Source: Oscheius tipulae (taxonomy: Eukaryota > Nematoda > Chromadorea > Rhabditida > Rhabditidae). Taken from it: a stretch of 64,000 nt of DNA. The DNA lies in NCBI GenBank assembly GCA_037178975.1, contig JASJZH010000002.1, positions 6,313,501 to 6,377,500 of the forward strand. Direction: 5' to 3'. The position numbers and the translations under genes were made by a program. Below are positions 46,565 to 62,633 of this stretch, in pieces (the first letter of the stretch is position 1; each line of letters begins with the position of its first letter). A model generated the notes under the pieces. That model worked only from the letters and a program-made list of their open reading frames with translations. It was not told where the DNA came from and ran no database searches.

Positions 46565-47169
46565 GCAGAGAAACAAAAATTAACTAACCTGGTCCATTCT
46601 TTCGGGAACAGCAAGCATGGCAGATAGAAGAGAGAGAACTGCTCGTTGATCTCGTAGAAGGCCATATTGCAGCTGTGAATCTTGTAGCGGAGCCACTCGT
46701 GCTCGTTGTTCACTCCGCGACAGTCGTACTGAGTTTACCAAACTCGTCGAAACTCTCGTGGAGGCGAGTAACGAGTCGTCCCTCTAAAGACCGTTGCTAT
46801 GCCCAGAAAATCTTCTTCTTCAAATGCTCGACGTAGATGTCCAGTCTGTTGTAGGCCTTGTTCAGCAGCTCGCCAAGGGTCTCGAAGCGATCAGATTCTT
46901 GTCCTCGTGAGGCAGCTTCCAGAGTATGTCCTCGATCTTCTTGATCCGCCGCTTGAAATTAATGAAGCGACGACAATTAGAAGTCCGGATCCTCCTCGAC
47001 CACGGCCTTCATCAGCTGCAGCCCTTCGACTCGGTCAGCCAGAGAATGTTTGAGGGATTGGCGGGAAGTCGGACTTGGCTGCTGGCTCTTCTACTTGTTC
47101 CTTAGCCAGCTGCTCCTTCTCTGCCGTCGGCATCGCTACCAGGAAGTCGCTTGAGCCAGCCGTCTCCAT
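46565..47169 (-). pseudogene. Frameshifted remnant of a conserved-looking coding gene
   Basis: From ATG 47169 (METAGSSDFLVAMPTAEKEQ) the coding signal jumps between frames. The blocks are PPIPQTFS; LADRVEGLQLMKAVVEEDPD; RRIKKIEDILWKLPHEDKN; RFETLGELLNKAYNRLDIYV; and NNEHEWLRYKIHSCNMAFYE with INEQFSLFYLPCLLFPKEW. Consecutive blocks are joined only by frameshifts or pass stops. The last block ends at a plausible donor near 46590. At least three frame changes make a working gene unlikely unless the sequence has errors. I do not recognise the family. Confidence 0.55.
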
Positions 47170-47347
47170 CGTCACGATTCTGAATGGAACCTCGGAGTAA
47201 TTAAAAAGTTTTTCCAAAAAAAAACAACAACAAGTTGGAACTCTCTCTTATATTTCTACTTTTCTCAAACAGCTGTCTCTGTGTCTGTCTGGCAACCAAA
47301 ATGAAAAACCATTTATTTCCAAAAATCAAACAAGGATTCAGGCGTCC

Positions 47348-51755
<4,408 letters not shown>

Positions 51756-51972
51756 CCTGGACAGTGAATGGTTAAAAGTGTCCAGAGAGACAGAGAGAGA
51801 GACAGAGAAACAGAGATCTCCGAGTCCGAAACAAACAAAAGATAAGCTAGATGTTCTAGGAGAACGCGGAAAAGCAATAACTGTCGGAGAAAAGACAGCC
51901 GACTGGTCTCTTATCAGCACATGGCTTGCACATGGTCTTTTTAGGAATCTTTATTTGTACAGATATGTCTCT

Positions 51973-54900
51973 CTAGTAACGATAAAGAAGCTTGTCGTTA
52001 GCAGCAGCTCCCATTTCCAAGGTTGCAAAGTTCGACCAGGTCACAGTTTGGGTGGTGCCAGTGATCGTGATCAGTTTGCTGGCTGACAGAGTTAGCACCT
52101 TGGTGATCGGACTGTAGCGACTTTTCTGGGTATCGATGGTCAGCTTATTTCCGTTGATCTTGAACGTGGAATAGTCTGGCTGACTGGGATAGTTGAAGAT
52201 TTCCAGAGTGTCTAGGGTAGGGAGAATGACAGAGCTCTGGAAAAAAGCATATTCAACTGTCCTGCCTCTCTCAAACTCACGACAGACTGCTTGACAGAGA
52301 TAGTAAAGTTCCCGGTCGAGCTGCTTCCAGCGTAGTCGTATCGGATATCCCAGTAGGAAGACGAAGAAGCCAGATCTCCCTGAATGATTCCCTCTCCGTC
52401 GTCCCAACGTAGAGTTCCAGTAGCGGATAAAGAATCATCGGCGACGATGAGGACCTCGAAGGGATTCTGACGAGAGGCTGTGGTGGTGACACCAGGTACT
52501 TGTCGGGGAATGATGTTTCCATCTGAAAAGCACAGACCACGGATTCTGAAGCCTTTATGTAGACTCACTCTTGACGAAGACCGGAATCAGCGAAGTGGTA
52601 GGAGCCGGAACGGTAGTCTTACCAGACTCGAACCTGAGACCGTAGTTGTAGTCGAAGAGGGAGTAGAAGGTACCATCAGGGATGTACACATCGACCGTCG
52701 TGGCTCCCTGAAACTCAACTAACAGAATAGCTTGTCTGCTAACCTGAGTTACAACGGGAGCGACCATGATCGAAGGTCCCCACATGAACTGCTCGCTGAG
52801 ATTATAGGTCTCCTCGTCGTGAGGGTACTCGAAAAAGACTGGTCGAATAACTGTGCCACCGTTGCTTGAAACCAGGTGGTGGAGCCTGAAACGTTTCGAG
52901 TGAACAGGGAAAACTTCTGTGTCATGTGTAATTTGAACCCGGCTCATTTGGATCTGTAGTGGGTGCGCTAGTCGACTGCGCCATGCTGCAAAAGGCGAGC
53001 CCGGCTTTCCCTCGCTAGACTAGCAGAGATCGAGAGCAAGTGGATAAGGCTCGATACAAAGTGAAAGATCTTACGTGAACAGGTACGGTAGATAGCGATA
53101 TCTAAAGAGGTTAGCCTTCTTTGTCGCGGCTGTCACACTGGGCCATTGGGTCGGATCCTGAGGCGGGTTACCGATTGAGTTGTGATTTCTCATGAAGCTG
53201 TGGAAAGCTCCCATCTGTTGCCAGCGGAGGCAGAGTTCCTCATTGGTAGTTTGCAGGAAGCCACAGATATCCGATCCAACGTACCTTAAATAGTTTCTGT
53301 CCAGCAAAAAAGAGTAAGGTTACGGAATTCCAAAGAGGTTGAACTCCTGGGCCCCGATGACTGAAGTCCGGAGATCCTCCCATCTTGCAGTGTTGTCTCC
53401 GAGCCAGTGACCGGCAAAGACACCGGATCCGGGAAATGTGGATCTGGAGATTACGACTCCTCTCTTCCCGGTAGAAGTATATAGAGCTTGTTGAGTGGAA
53501 CGAGCCTCACTCCAACCGTACATGTTCTTGAGGTTGTAGAGTCGCTCGGTTCCGTTCTTCTGGACAGCCAGGAGACAGAGAGTCTTCGAAGCGAGGTAGT
53601 TACCCTAGAAACGCAATGATAATTGAATCCTAGAGGACAAAAACAAAAATCAACCCAATTGTTAAATTTCATGGAAATTCGATGTTCTGGCAGTTTCCCA
53701 TCAAAAAGCAAAAAATGTTCTCCCGGAACTATATACATAGTTGCCGGCAGGCGCTCTCACCGACTGTCCCATCAGTGCGAAGCCCCTGTTCCTATCGCGT
53801 ACACGAAGTGTGGGGGTGCGCAACTGCGATACTATTAGTTAGCCTTACAGTTGCTCCATAGTTCCAAACGCTATGTGTCTTATAGGGTGGCATGTCCCAT
53901 TCCGCATCTTGTCCTCCATCCTGCATCGGACACTTCAGTGGCAGATCATTCGGGTGGTCAGCGCTGTCATAATACCACGGGTGATCGTCATTTGTTCCAA
54001 AGTTGGCCGGCTCATTCATATCAATCCAGATTCCGTCAAAGGCCAGTTGCTTGCGGAACAAGTTGAACTCATTGAGCCACCATTTGTGCGTAGCGTTGGT
54101 TTGGTCGAAAAAGTCTGGGAAGGCGACATGCTTGTCGGGCCAGACCACTCCCAACATGATCTTCGTGCTCTTGGCCAACGGGTACTGGTCCTGGATCGAG
54201 TGCATCACCTGGTCGGCTCGCTCCCACTCCAGGAATCGTGCTCCCTGAAAGATTTCAATATACAATAGGTCAAAGAATACATACGTTGTCTAGACCCCTC
54301 TTGAAAGAGTCATAGTCGACCTGAATAGCCGGGTCCCAGATCGGGATGAGTCTCATTCCGAGGCTGCGAATCTGATCGACATAGGAGGGAAGACCGGCCC
54401 AGTTGGCCTGACCAATAGTGAAATCTTTGTATCGCTCCATGTAGTCGATGTCGACCACGGCAGTGTCAATAGGGATGCCAGCATTTGTGATTCTCGTGAT
54501 GGTGGCTTGGAGCTCGGACAGGCCGGTGTAGCCGTAGCGAGAAAACTGGTAGCCAAGGCCCCAGTAGGCTGGCAGGAAGGGCTTGCCAATCAGAGACTGG
54601 TACTGCTTCACGACATCTTCGGGAGTAGGCCCTGGGAAGAAGTACATGTCTAGCATTCCTCCGGTAGTACGGTAGATCAGGGTGGGACCGGGAGCTGTGG
54701 TGACTTCCTGAAGATTAACTTTCCATGTCTTTCTGTCCCTCTGTGTCTGTCTGAATCTATCTATTTGCCTCGCTGGTTCTCTGCCTCTCTCTGTTCAGCT
54801 TCTATTTGTCTCTCTCACCTGAGCATTACTGTTCAGAATGAGAACTCCGTGAGCATTGCCATCAGGCTCCACAACCATGTAGAAAGGGTGTACTCCATAC

Positions 54901-55711
54901 AGATTCTTCGTGTCCACTCCGGCAGAGTTTGGTGGCTCGTCCCTTGCCCACATTCCCCAGGTCAAATACTTGCTGAAGTCGTGCTGAAACTCTCTGTTAG
55001 AACTGATGGTTCTCAAAGCGTACCTTGATGTTCTGATGGACGTTCTCCCCCCAACCGTACATGTTCTCCGAGGGGAGATTTGTGGCGATTTGAATGAACT
55101 TGTCGCAAAAAATCAGACCTCCAAGGGAAGTATCAAACAGCTTTCTGTTGGTACTCTTTCTGACCACTTCGAAGGAGAAGGGATCGGAGGCAGTGTTGGT
55201 CTTGAGAGTGACAGAGTCAGTAGCGTTGGACTTCTGACGGGGGAAGTTGACCGGTGGCTCGTACCGTCCACTAAATCACATGAACAGTTTTCACATCAGC
55301 TTACCCATCCTGAGTCGTGATTCTTACATTGAGAGTCGACCCGAGATTTGAAGAAGTGAGGACGAGAGTGGAGACATCAGCGCCCCAAGGACTCTTCGGA
55401 CCGTCGTTTTTAGACAGAGTGGTAGTGGACTGAGTCTGGGAGATGAACTTGTAGCCGATTCCCTGCTTGAAAAAGCACCACGGCTGATTCGGATCGTTCT
55501 AAAGATATATCAGTTGAGAGACAGAGAGACAGAGGAACACAGAGACAGAAAGGAGACTTACGGGAACATTAGCCGGCGTCCAAGTGCATCCTCGGGCCTC
55601 GCAGAGTTGTTGTGTTGCTCCTGGCTCTGGATAACAGTCCATTCGGACCGGGTCCGAAACGGACAAGGCTATGAGGCCCAGCAGCCCAATCCATACGGCT
55701 AGGATACCCAT
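51973..55711 (-). CDS. Secreted trefoil + GH31 alpha-glucosidase, copy 2
   Basis: The tandem paralog runs from ATG 55711 (MGILAVWIGLLGLIALSVS) to TAG 51973, with AATAAA rc at 51950-51955. The P-type trefoil domain is CYPEPGATQQLCEARGCTW. GH31 landmarks are [51 protein letters not shown] (nucleophile Asp codon 54020-54022), [11 protein letters not shown] and YVGSDICGF. The C-terminal sandwich ends QTVTWSNFATLEMGAAANDK. The gene is intact and about 880-900 residues long. Only 218 bp separate its stop from the ATG of copy 1. Many exons align block by block with copy 1, so this is a tandem duplication with shared introns. Secretion into the gut or surface of the worm is inferred from the signal peptide and trefoil. 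Confidence 0.92.
52922..52990 (-). repeat. tRNA-derived SINE-like element in GH31 copy 2 intron
   Basis: On the minus strand: GGCGCAGTCGACTAGCGCAC, CACTACAGATCC, CCGGGTTCAAATTAC, then ATGACACAGAAGTTTTCC. Position, orientation and motif order match the element in the equivalent intron of copy 1. Confidence 0.7.
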
Positions 55712-56688
55712 TCTAAAAAGCACAAACTTTTCAGAAGGTGAGTTTATAAACAAAATAGGCACAAACTCCAAAAAGGGCTGGTCTGGCTGGTCGTGACCAC
55801 GCGGATGCGGCGTGCTCTTTATCAGAAACGTCTTTTGTGCTTATCTGAAAGGGCGGCAGAATGTGATGATGTTCGAGTAAGAGAGACAGAGGGAGAGAGA
55901 ATGAGCATAGACCGGACAGCTGTTTTGCTTGAGAGCGAGGGAGAACAACTCGAACGTGAACTTTCAAATAACACAGCTTAACATCAATTGTCCACTGTTT
56001 GATCCGCTCTCTCTCTATTCCTGGAATGTTCCCTCTTATCACAATACAGTTGCAACGAGCACAGAAAACAATCGAAGGGTTCAGACATCTGTCCTATTTC
56101 CGCAAGTACAAGGGACAACAATTAATCAACTGGAAATCGATAACTGCTCTTATTGTTTGAGTTCTCGGCGGGTCAGATAAACTTTTTGAGGGGTTCTGGG
56201 GGAAAAGGTGAACATGTAAACTGAAAAACTGGGGATAGTGACAGTGAGGTTCCGCAAGTCCTAGCAACTGGCCTGTATATCCCATTCAATTGTGCGATAG
56301 GTGGAGCTACGGGCGGTGGTAGAGGAGACGAAGGCTGCAGACGACGGTCGATGCATGAGCATCGGGTAGAATAGCTGGAAAAACTATGAAACAGATGCTC
56401 GACAGAGCTTGACAAGTTATCTCTGATCGGGCAGAACAACTTTGTGTCAACTCGTGTACAATGTGTAGTTGCTTGATCGAGTTATTCTACCCGATGCTCT
56501 TCCATGAACTCGTCGTCAGATACTCTCATCTTCTACCTGTTTGGTGTCCTCAATGATATCTACCGGACCGAATGCAAGTTCTGGAAGGAAATGAAAGTCA
56601 GTTTCACTGTTTGTCTCTCTGTTTCTTTGTCTCTCTGTCTTCCAGTCGCAATTTATTTCAATCTTTCAGCAAAATCGAGTTCATATGT
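55712..56688. other. Spacer between GH31 genes and histone cluster, with R1 fragments
   Basis: An R1 fragment lies on the minus strand at about 56352-56378 (ATTCTACCCGATGCTCATGC). A longer plus-strand relative covers 56473-56600 (TTATTCTACCCGATGCTCTT, then GATACTCTCATCTTC and ACCGGACCGAATGCAAG). No gene is seen. Confidence 0.5.
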
Positions 56689-56704
56689 GGCCCTGAAGAG
56701 GGCC
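56689..56704 (-). terminator. Histone 3' stem-loop of H4
   Basis: On the minus strand GGCCCTCTTCAGGGCC, a six-base stem with a CTTC loop, lies 37 nt after the H4 stop. It is the replication-dependent histone mRNA 3' processing signal bound by SLBP. No AATAAA is needed. Confidence 0.95.
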
Positions 56705-56740
56705 GTTGGGTTTTAAAAGTAAAGCTCAGTCTCGATAGAC

Positions 56741-57288
<548 letters not shown>

Positions 57289-57898
57289 CGCACAGCTGGA
57301 CGACTAGGAACGAGTCTATTTATTGGGTGGAAGAATCTTAACAAAAATGAGACTAGAAGAAGAGGTTTCTGACAGGCATTTCTACCCTGAAGAGCTCCCG
57401 GTCAAAGCCAGAATATTCAGAATCGAAAGAAGGGACAGTGACTAGAACAGAGCTCGAGAAAAGTATCTGAAGAGAGTTTGACATATCCATTGCTGCTACA
57501 ATATGAAATCTGGTTTTCTTGCTCTCTGCTGTTCAAATTTTTGAGTCTATCTCGGAGCTGAAACAGACTGTTTTTCCTACAGGAACTCATGGTCATCTCT
57601 GTTCTTTTTTATGATAGACGTCAACGATCGACCCAGTCACCTTATTGGCATTCAGTCTTTTACAGGCTGCCAGAAATTGAATGCGCCAGCCGGCTTCAAG
57701 GGAAGCTGTCGACCATGTCAAAGAATCAGGGCTCAGAGTTCTGTCGACCACCAAAACCTTATGTTAACTTCACCGTGTCTCTTCTGGCATGATCCAGCTT
57801 GTAGAGTGACTAATAAACCTCTCACGACTCATTTTGGTCCTGCGAATCATTTTCGAATCAATTTATTCAGGCAAGGTTAAAAAACAAGATAGATATGT
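57289..57898. other. Spacer between H4 and H2A, nothing recognised
   Basis: No conserved ORF or repeat is seen in this 610 bp stretch. Confidence 0.5.
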
Positions 57899-57914
57899 GG
57901 CCCTGAAGAGGGCC
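57899..57914 (-). terminator. Histone 3' stem-loop of H2A
   Basis: GGCCCTCTTCAGGGCC on the minus strand, 37 nt after the H2A stop. The loop is identical to that of H4. Confidence 0.95.
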
Positions 57915-57950
57915 GTTGGGTTTGAAAGTGGTGCCGGTCGAGAGAGTGAT

Positions 57951-58331
57951 TTACTTCTCCTCAGCAGTCTTCTTGGGCAGAAGAACAGCCTGGATGTTGG
58001 GCAGGACTCCTCCCTGGGCGATAGTCACTCCGGACAGAAGCTTGTTGAGCTCCTCGTCGTTGCGGACAGCCAGTTGGAGATGGCGAGGGTTGATTCTCGT
58101 CTTCTTGTTGTCACGGGCAGCGTTTCCGGCCAACTCGAGGACTTCGGCGGCGAGGTATTCGAGAACGGCAGCTAGGTAGACGGGGGCTCCAGCACCAATG
58201 CGTTGTGCGTAATTGCCCTTGCGGAGCATACGGTGCAGACGACCGACAGGGAACTGAAGTCCGGCACGGCTCGAGCGAGACTTGGCCTTTCCTCCAGACT
58301 TGGCTTTTCCTCCTTTTCCTCTTCCAGACAT
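57951..58331 (-). CDS. Histone H2A
   Basis: An intronless 126-residue frame starts [20 protein letters not shown], carries the [14 protein letters not shown] and acidic-patch regions ([26 protein letters not shown]) and ends [10 protein letters not shown]. It is a canonical replication-dependent H2A with no SQ(E/D)Phi tail, so not H2A.X. The sequence is very close to Caenorhabditis H2A. H2A pairs with H2B in the nucleosome. Regulation is expected to follow S phase through the stem-loop and the promoter block at 58394-58506. Confidence 0.99.
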   Translation of the reverse strand: MSGRGKGGKAKSGGKAKSRSSRAGLQFPVGRLHRMLRKGNYAQRIGAGAPVYLAAVLEYLAAEVLELAGNAARDNKKTRINPRHLQLAVRNDEELNKLLSGVTIAQGGVLPNIQAVLLPKKTAEEK

Positions 58332-58393
58332 GATGACGACTTAGCGGCGGCTTGTTGAGTATGAGACTCGTACCGAAATGGTAAAATGGGCGG

Positions 58394-58506
58394 CTTATAA
58401 AGGCTCCCGGCCGTTGCTCCGCCCAGCCAAAAGCGCGCCAAAAACTGGCTTCTCTCAGCGAGACGCACTCTCTCCGCTGCGGTCAGTTATTCGAATGCGA
58501 CCTGGA
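58394..58506 (-). promoter_or_regulatory. H2A promoter block
   Basis: CTTATAAA at 58394-58401, CTCCGCCCA at 58417-58425, GCGCGCCAAAAA at 58433-58444 (minus strand TTTTTGGCGCGC, E2F-like) and CGACCTGGA at 58498-58506. Order and strand agree with the other three histone promoters. Confidence 0.65.
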
Positions 58507-58711
58507 CTGTGCGAAAATCGAAGAGAGCGTGGTGACCCGAGAGAGGGATATTGGAATGGTTCCAAAAGGATAAAAAATGCGGGAAAGAGTTGGTGCAGGG
58601 AAAAGAGGTTTATGGATGAAAACTGAAGTTCAGAAAAGCCCTGTCACGGTCTCTTGTTCAGGGTTGTTCACCTGTTCCCTCATTTTGGAGCTGAGTTGAA
58701 AATATTCAATT

Positions 58712-58790
58712 ATGTGATGTTCTACAATCTTGTAGCATTTGTTCTCCAACTTTGCAGAGCATCGTCATGCCGAGAAATCACGTTTTGAAT
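58712..58790 (+). repeat. Dispersed palindromic element P, copy 4
   Basis: TGTGATGTTCTACAATCTTG, TAGCATTTGTTCTCCAACTT, then GAGAAATCACGTTTTGAATC. It lies within the histone cluster spacer. Confidence 0.55.
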
Positions 58791-58963
58791 CCGAAAAGAC
58801 GAAAACAAGACGGCGTCTACGAGTTGCAAAGAAACATCAATTATTTTTTGAATGAAAACTTTTTTGGTGTCTTTAAAAGACAAGTTTGGATGATGCCGTT
58901 GGGGCTCGTGACAGGTAGATGATGCTCCGGTTCTACAGGAACACAGACTTTTGGGCATTATGA

Positions 58964-59222
58964 ACTAGATTAGAGCTAGACCTCTCTAAGAGAGTACACG
59001 ACGACTATGCTGCTGCTGCTGATAGTCTGACTCCAGCCAACCATCTTGCATGCACTGCGACAGCGAGAAAGAGAAGAAAGACTGGGGCCAAGCTGCTCGA
59101 GGCCATTCTGCTGCAGCAGAAGAACATCAAGAAAGATCTGAAGGAACTGAAGAAGCGCTACAGCTGCAAGTGCCACATAGACAACATGATCTTTTACGGC
59201 AAGGTCAACTTCTCGTATTCAA
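58964..59222 (+). other. Possible orphan coding exon between H2A and H2B
   Basis: A plus-strand frame without an obvious ATG reads LSKRVHDDYAAAADSLTPAN, ARKRRKTGAKLLEAILLQQ, KNIKKDLKELKKRYSCKC, HIDNMIFYGK and then meets a GTCAAC that could be a donor (after about 59203). The amphipathic Lys/Leu text and a CKC pair look coding, but I cannot find a matching first exon. It may be a degraded gene. Confidence 0.25.
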
Positions 59223-59453
59223 TAAAAATATACTTTCTGGTGCTGTCCACCACACCCACAAGAGACAAAACTCTGGGATATTTTCGTCCTGATAGACCCA
59301 CTTCTGTAAATCCCACTTTGTTCCCTAACTCCCCGTCTCTCTGTTCCAGTCAGTAAAAACGTCTACCACCATTTCCCCTTGATGATGCGGTATCCGTCTC
59401 ATTGTCTATGAGATTTATTAGGTTACAAGAAACAGTCAAACGATTCGAATTGT

Positions 59454-59469
59454 GGCCCTGAAGAGGGCC
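59454..59469 (-). terminator. Histone 3' stem-loop of H2B
   Basis: GGCCCTCTTCAGGGCC on the minus strand, 42 nt after the H2B stop. Confidence 0.95.
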
Positions 59470-59510
59470 GTTGGGTTTGAAAAGAAGTAAACTCTCTCTT
59501 GGGAAGAGAA

Positions 59511-59885
59511 TTACTTGCTGGAGGTGTACTTGGTGACGGCCTTGGTACCCTCAGAGACGGCGTGCTTGGCCAGCTCTCCGGGCAGGATGAGGCGGACAGC
59601 GGTCTGGACTTCGCGAGAAGAGATGGTGCTCTTCTTGTTGTAGTGGGCAAGACGGCTGGCCTCGGCGGCGATGCGCTCGAAGACGTCGTTGACAAAGGAG
59701 TTCATGATGCTCATGGCCTTTGAGGAGACTCCAGTGTCGGGGTGGACCTGCTTCAGGACACGATAGATGTAGACAGAGTAGGATTCCTTGCGTCCTCCAC
59801 GTCTCTTCTTCTTCTCTCCGGTGCGAGTGGCCTTTTGGGCCTTGGCGGCCTTCTTGGCTCCCTTGGCAGACGGCTTGGGCGGCAT
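59511..59885 (-). CDS. Histone H2B
   Basis: An intronless frame starts at ATG 59885 ([20 protein letters not shown]) and ends [18 protein letters not shown], 124 residues. A GTG/TTG-type extension upstream is not used; MPPKPSAKG is the family start. The globular domain [20 protein letters not shown] is canonical, and the ubiquitylated Lys region AVTKYTSSK is intact. The N-terminal tail [16 protein letters not shown] differs from Caenorhabditis while the core is nearly identical. The protein pairs with H2A. Confidence 0.99.
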   Translation of the reverse strand: MPPKPSAKGAKKAAKAQKATRTGEKKKRRGGRKESYSVYIYRVLKQVHPDTGVSSKAMSIMNSFVNDVFERIAAEASRLAHYNKKSTISSREVQTAVRLILPGELAKHAVSEGTKAVTKYTSSK

Positions 59886-59931
59886 TGTCAGTAGTTCACT
59901 TGATGGGTGCTGTTCCACTCCTAATGGCTCG

Positions 59932-60022
59932 CTTATATAGCGGGTTTCCGTTAGCCACGCCCCCGTCGCTTCGCGCCAAAAATGACCTAGACCGTTCCAA
60001 TTGCATGGGACGGTCTAGGTCA
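59932..60022 (-). promoter_or_regulatory. H2B promoter block with long inverted repeat
   Basis: CTTATATA at 59932-59939, CCACGCCC at 59955-59962, TCGCGCCAAAAA at 59971-59982 (minus strand TTTTTGGCGCGA, E2F-like), then at 59983-60022 arms TGACCTAGACCGT and ACGGTCTAGGTCA flanking 14 nt. The arms contain AGGTCA-type half-sites as in the H4 palindrome. Confidence 0.7.
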
Positions 60023-60059
60023 GTGGCAGTCAAGGCGATAACACGGAACGGATGGTTAC

Positions 60060-61132
60060 TGGATCAGAAAGGAAGACGAGGACTGCTGAACAGGACGGGG
60101 TGGCCAGCCAGAGAAACAGAAAAAAAAACGACAGAAAGAGAAAAACAATGGGTTGGGGGCCTTCCGAGAGGAACAGAGAGACACAGAAAGAGAGAAAGAC
60201 AGGAAGACAGAAACAGAGAGTCAGAGAAAGAGAGAGAGAGAGAAAAAGACGGAGTGGTATACAGACGAAGAGACAGATTGAGACAGAGAGACAGTATCTC
60301 TACACTGTAGTGAGCATCTTCGCCCAATTAGTAATTGGGAGTCTAGAAGAAGCTGCAGTAACTTTCGAAGTTTGAACGTTTCCATCCAAAACTTCTTTGA
60401 GTTTCCAATGAAATAAAGAAATCAAGCAATTACCAAAGAGACAGGAGATTTCCAGCTGTGAGCTCGTCGTCTGCTATGGTCAGTTCCAGGTCTCTTTTAC
60501 TCGAACCACCCAATTTCAGAAACTCTTCGTGCTCTTCTTGCTCGGACTCCTGGTGGCAGTCGACAGTGCTCCTGTCAAGCCGGCATAGACAGCGACTTGG
60601 ATACTAGTTAAAAGAAGCTTGGCGAAGTTTTCAGCGGTGACTAGAAGAAGCAGTTCGAGGAGATGCAGTAGGTTCCGAAGAAGCCGAAGAACAGTAAGGA
60701 AAGCTACACTGGACAGCCTGGCAAACCCTGGAAGACGAGGATTCTGGAAGGATGTGGCAGCAGTGGAGTCTTCTAGACAGCAGTTGCACGTCCTTCGCGT
60801 TGAATAACGACTTTAACAGCTGTCTATCGAGATTCGTTTGGTGTCGTCTATCTGTCTCTCCTGTGGTAGAGTCACTTGTTTGACTGTCACCTTGTGCCGT
60901 AGCCCTGTATCGCTGTACCTGTTAGTTATCTGCCGATAACTTCTGTAACGATTCATGTCACACTCACTATCTATCTGTCTCATTCCTGGTCGAGTCACTT
61001 CTTTGATTGTCACTATCTTCTCTACCTTTGTCTTACTGTTCCAGGCAGTAGAAAAGTTTTTTCTGTTTCACTATCTGTCTGTCTCACAAGTTTATTCTCA
61101 AGAGTTCAAAACAAGTAAATCGATAGATATGT
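60060..61132. other. Spacer between H2B and H3
   Basis: The spacer contains a purine-rich GAGACAGA run (60110-60300) and a possible decayed secreted-protein gene at 60478-60800. No further gene is seen. Confidence 0.5.
60478..60800 (+). pseudogene. Possible decayed small secreted-protein gene
   Basis: ATG 60478 is followed by a possible 44 nt intron (GTCAGT...TTTCAG), then KLFVLFLLGLLVAVDSAP, a good signal peptide. The frame then meets a TAG. Downstream text in one frame reads KKQFEEMQ, VPKKPKNSKESYTGQPGKPW and KTRILEGCGSSGVF, broken by three stops. An intact very short secreted peptide using a different splice is also possible. Confidence 0.3.
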
Positions 61133-61148
61133 GGCCCTAAAGAGGGCC
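61133..61148 (-). terminator. Histone 3' stem-loop of H3, loop variant
   Basis: GGCCCTCTTTAGGGCC on the minus strand, 31 nt after the H3 stop. The stem is identical to the other three, but the loop is CTTT rather than CTTC. Confidence 0.93.
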
Positions 61149-61178
61149 GTTGGGTGTTCAAAGAATGGTCACAAGGAC

Positions 61179-61713
<535 letters not shown>

Positions 61714-61849
61714 CGCTCTATTGCCCTTCGGGATAGAGTCAAATGTTATCTGGGGGAATAAAGGAACTATAAGGGACTCTCAAACGATAGATCTCATCGA
61801 GCTGATTCCGAATATATATATAAGCATGGGTCGGAAATGATTTGTTTTC

Positions 61850-62633
61850 GAGATACTAGTTAACAGAGCATCGAGGAACAACATGCTCCCTGCGAACTTG
61901 GTTCCAACTGAATTTCTGAACTTGCCAGAACTTGCCAAAAGCAATAAAATTGTTGAAATAAGCTACGTGTCAAGCTGTCTGGCTTTTCTTCAGAGAAGTG
62001 CGCATTCTTCCGGTATCACTTTTGTGAAGAAGCTCGAAAAATGACTCTGTACTAACTCTGTATTCTATCGAATAACTTGGTCGATCTGTCTGAAACGGTC
62101 TTGCTTCCTATATAGTGAGAAAAACTTGTAGTGGCTCCATTTCAAAAGTCGGAAGATAGACGGGCATCCTAGAACTTTGCTAGCAGCCACTGAAGTCGAG
62201 AGACAAGCTGAACTGATGACTGGCTATGGCATCATGTAAAATAGCTTCCAAGCAAGTGGGGATAATGTTTGACAGCAATTGACAAGTTAACTCTAAGTCT
62301 GTCAGTTCTGGTAGCACATCTACTCGAGAACAGTTGGCTCTCTTGTCTTTCCCAAGCTATCGACTTCTACTAGTGGCACTACTGGAAGTACTTCTAGTAA
62401 AACAGACATGGAGTCTTTCTGTCGCTCTGCCTTTCTATCTTTTTCAATCTCTGCGCAGAAATGTTCATTTTGAGTGAATATGTGCTTGTAAGTGTTGTAC
62501 AGGAGATAGGGACCGGGGCAGATTGAGCAGACGAAAAGATATAAGTGAAGAGATATCAGAAGTTAGTTGGTGTCTTCCTCTCTGGAGACACAACTAGCAT
62601 CTGCGCTGTGAAGTGAGTAGAAAAGAGAAATGA
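61850..62633. other. Intergenic, nothing recognised
   Basis: No ORF or repeat in this 780 bp stretch can be supported. Confidence 0.45.

Noticed and set aside
60052-60375. Charged 107-residue plus-strand ORF
   Set aside because: It is the translation of the purine-rich GAGACAGA run upstream of H2B.
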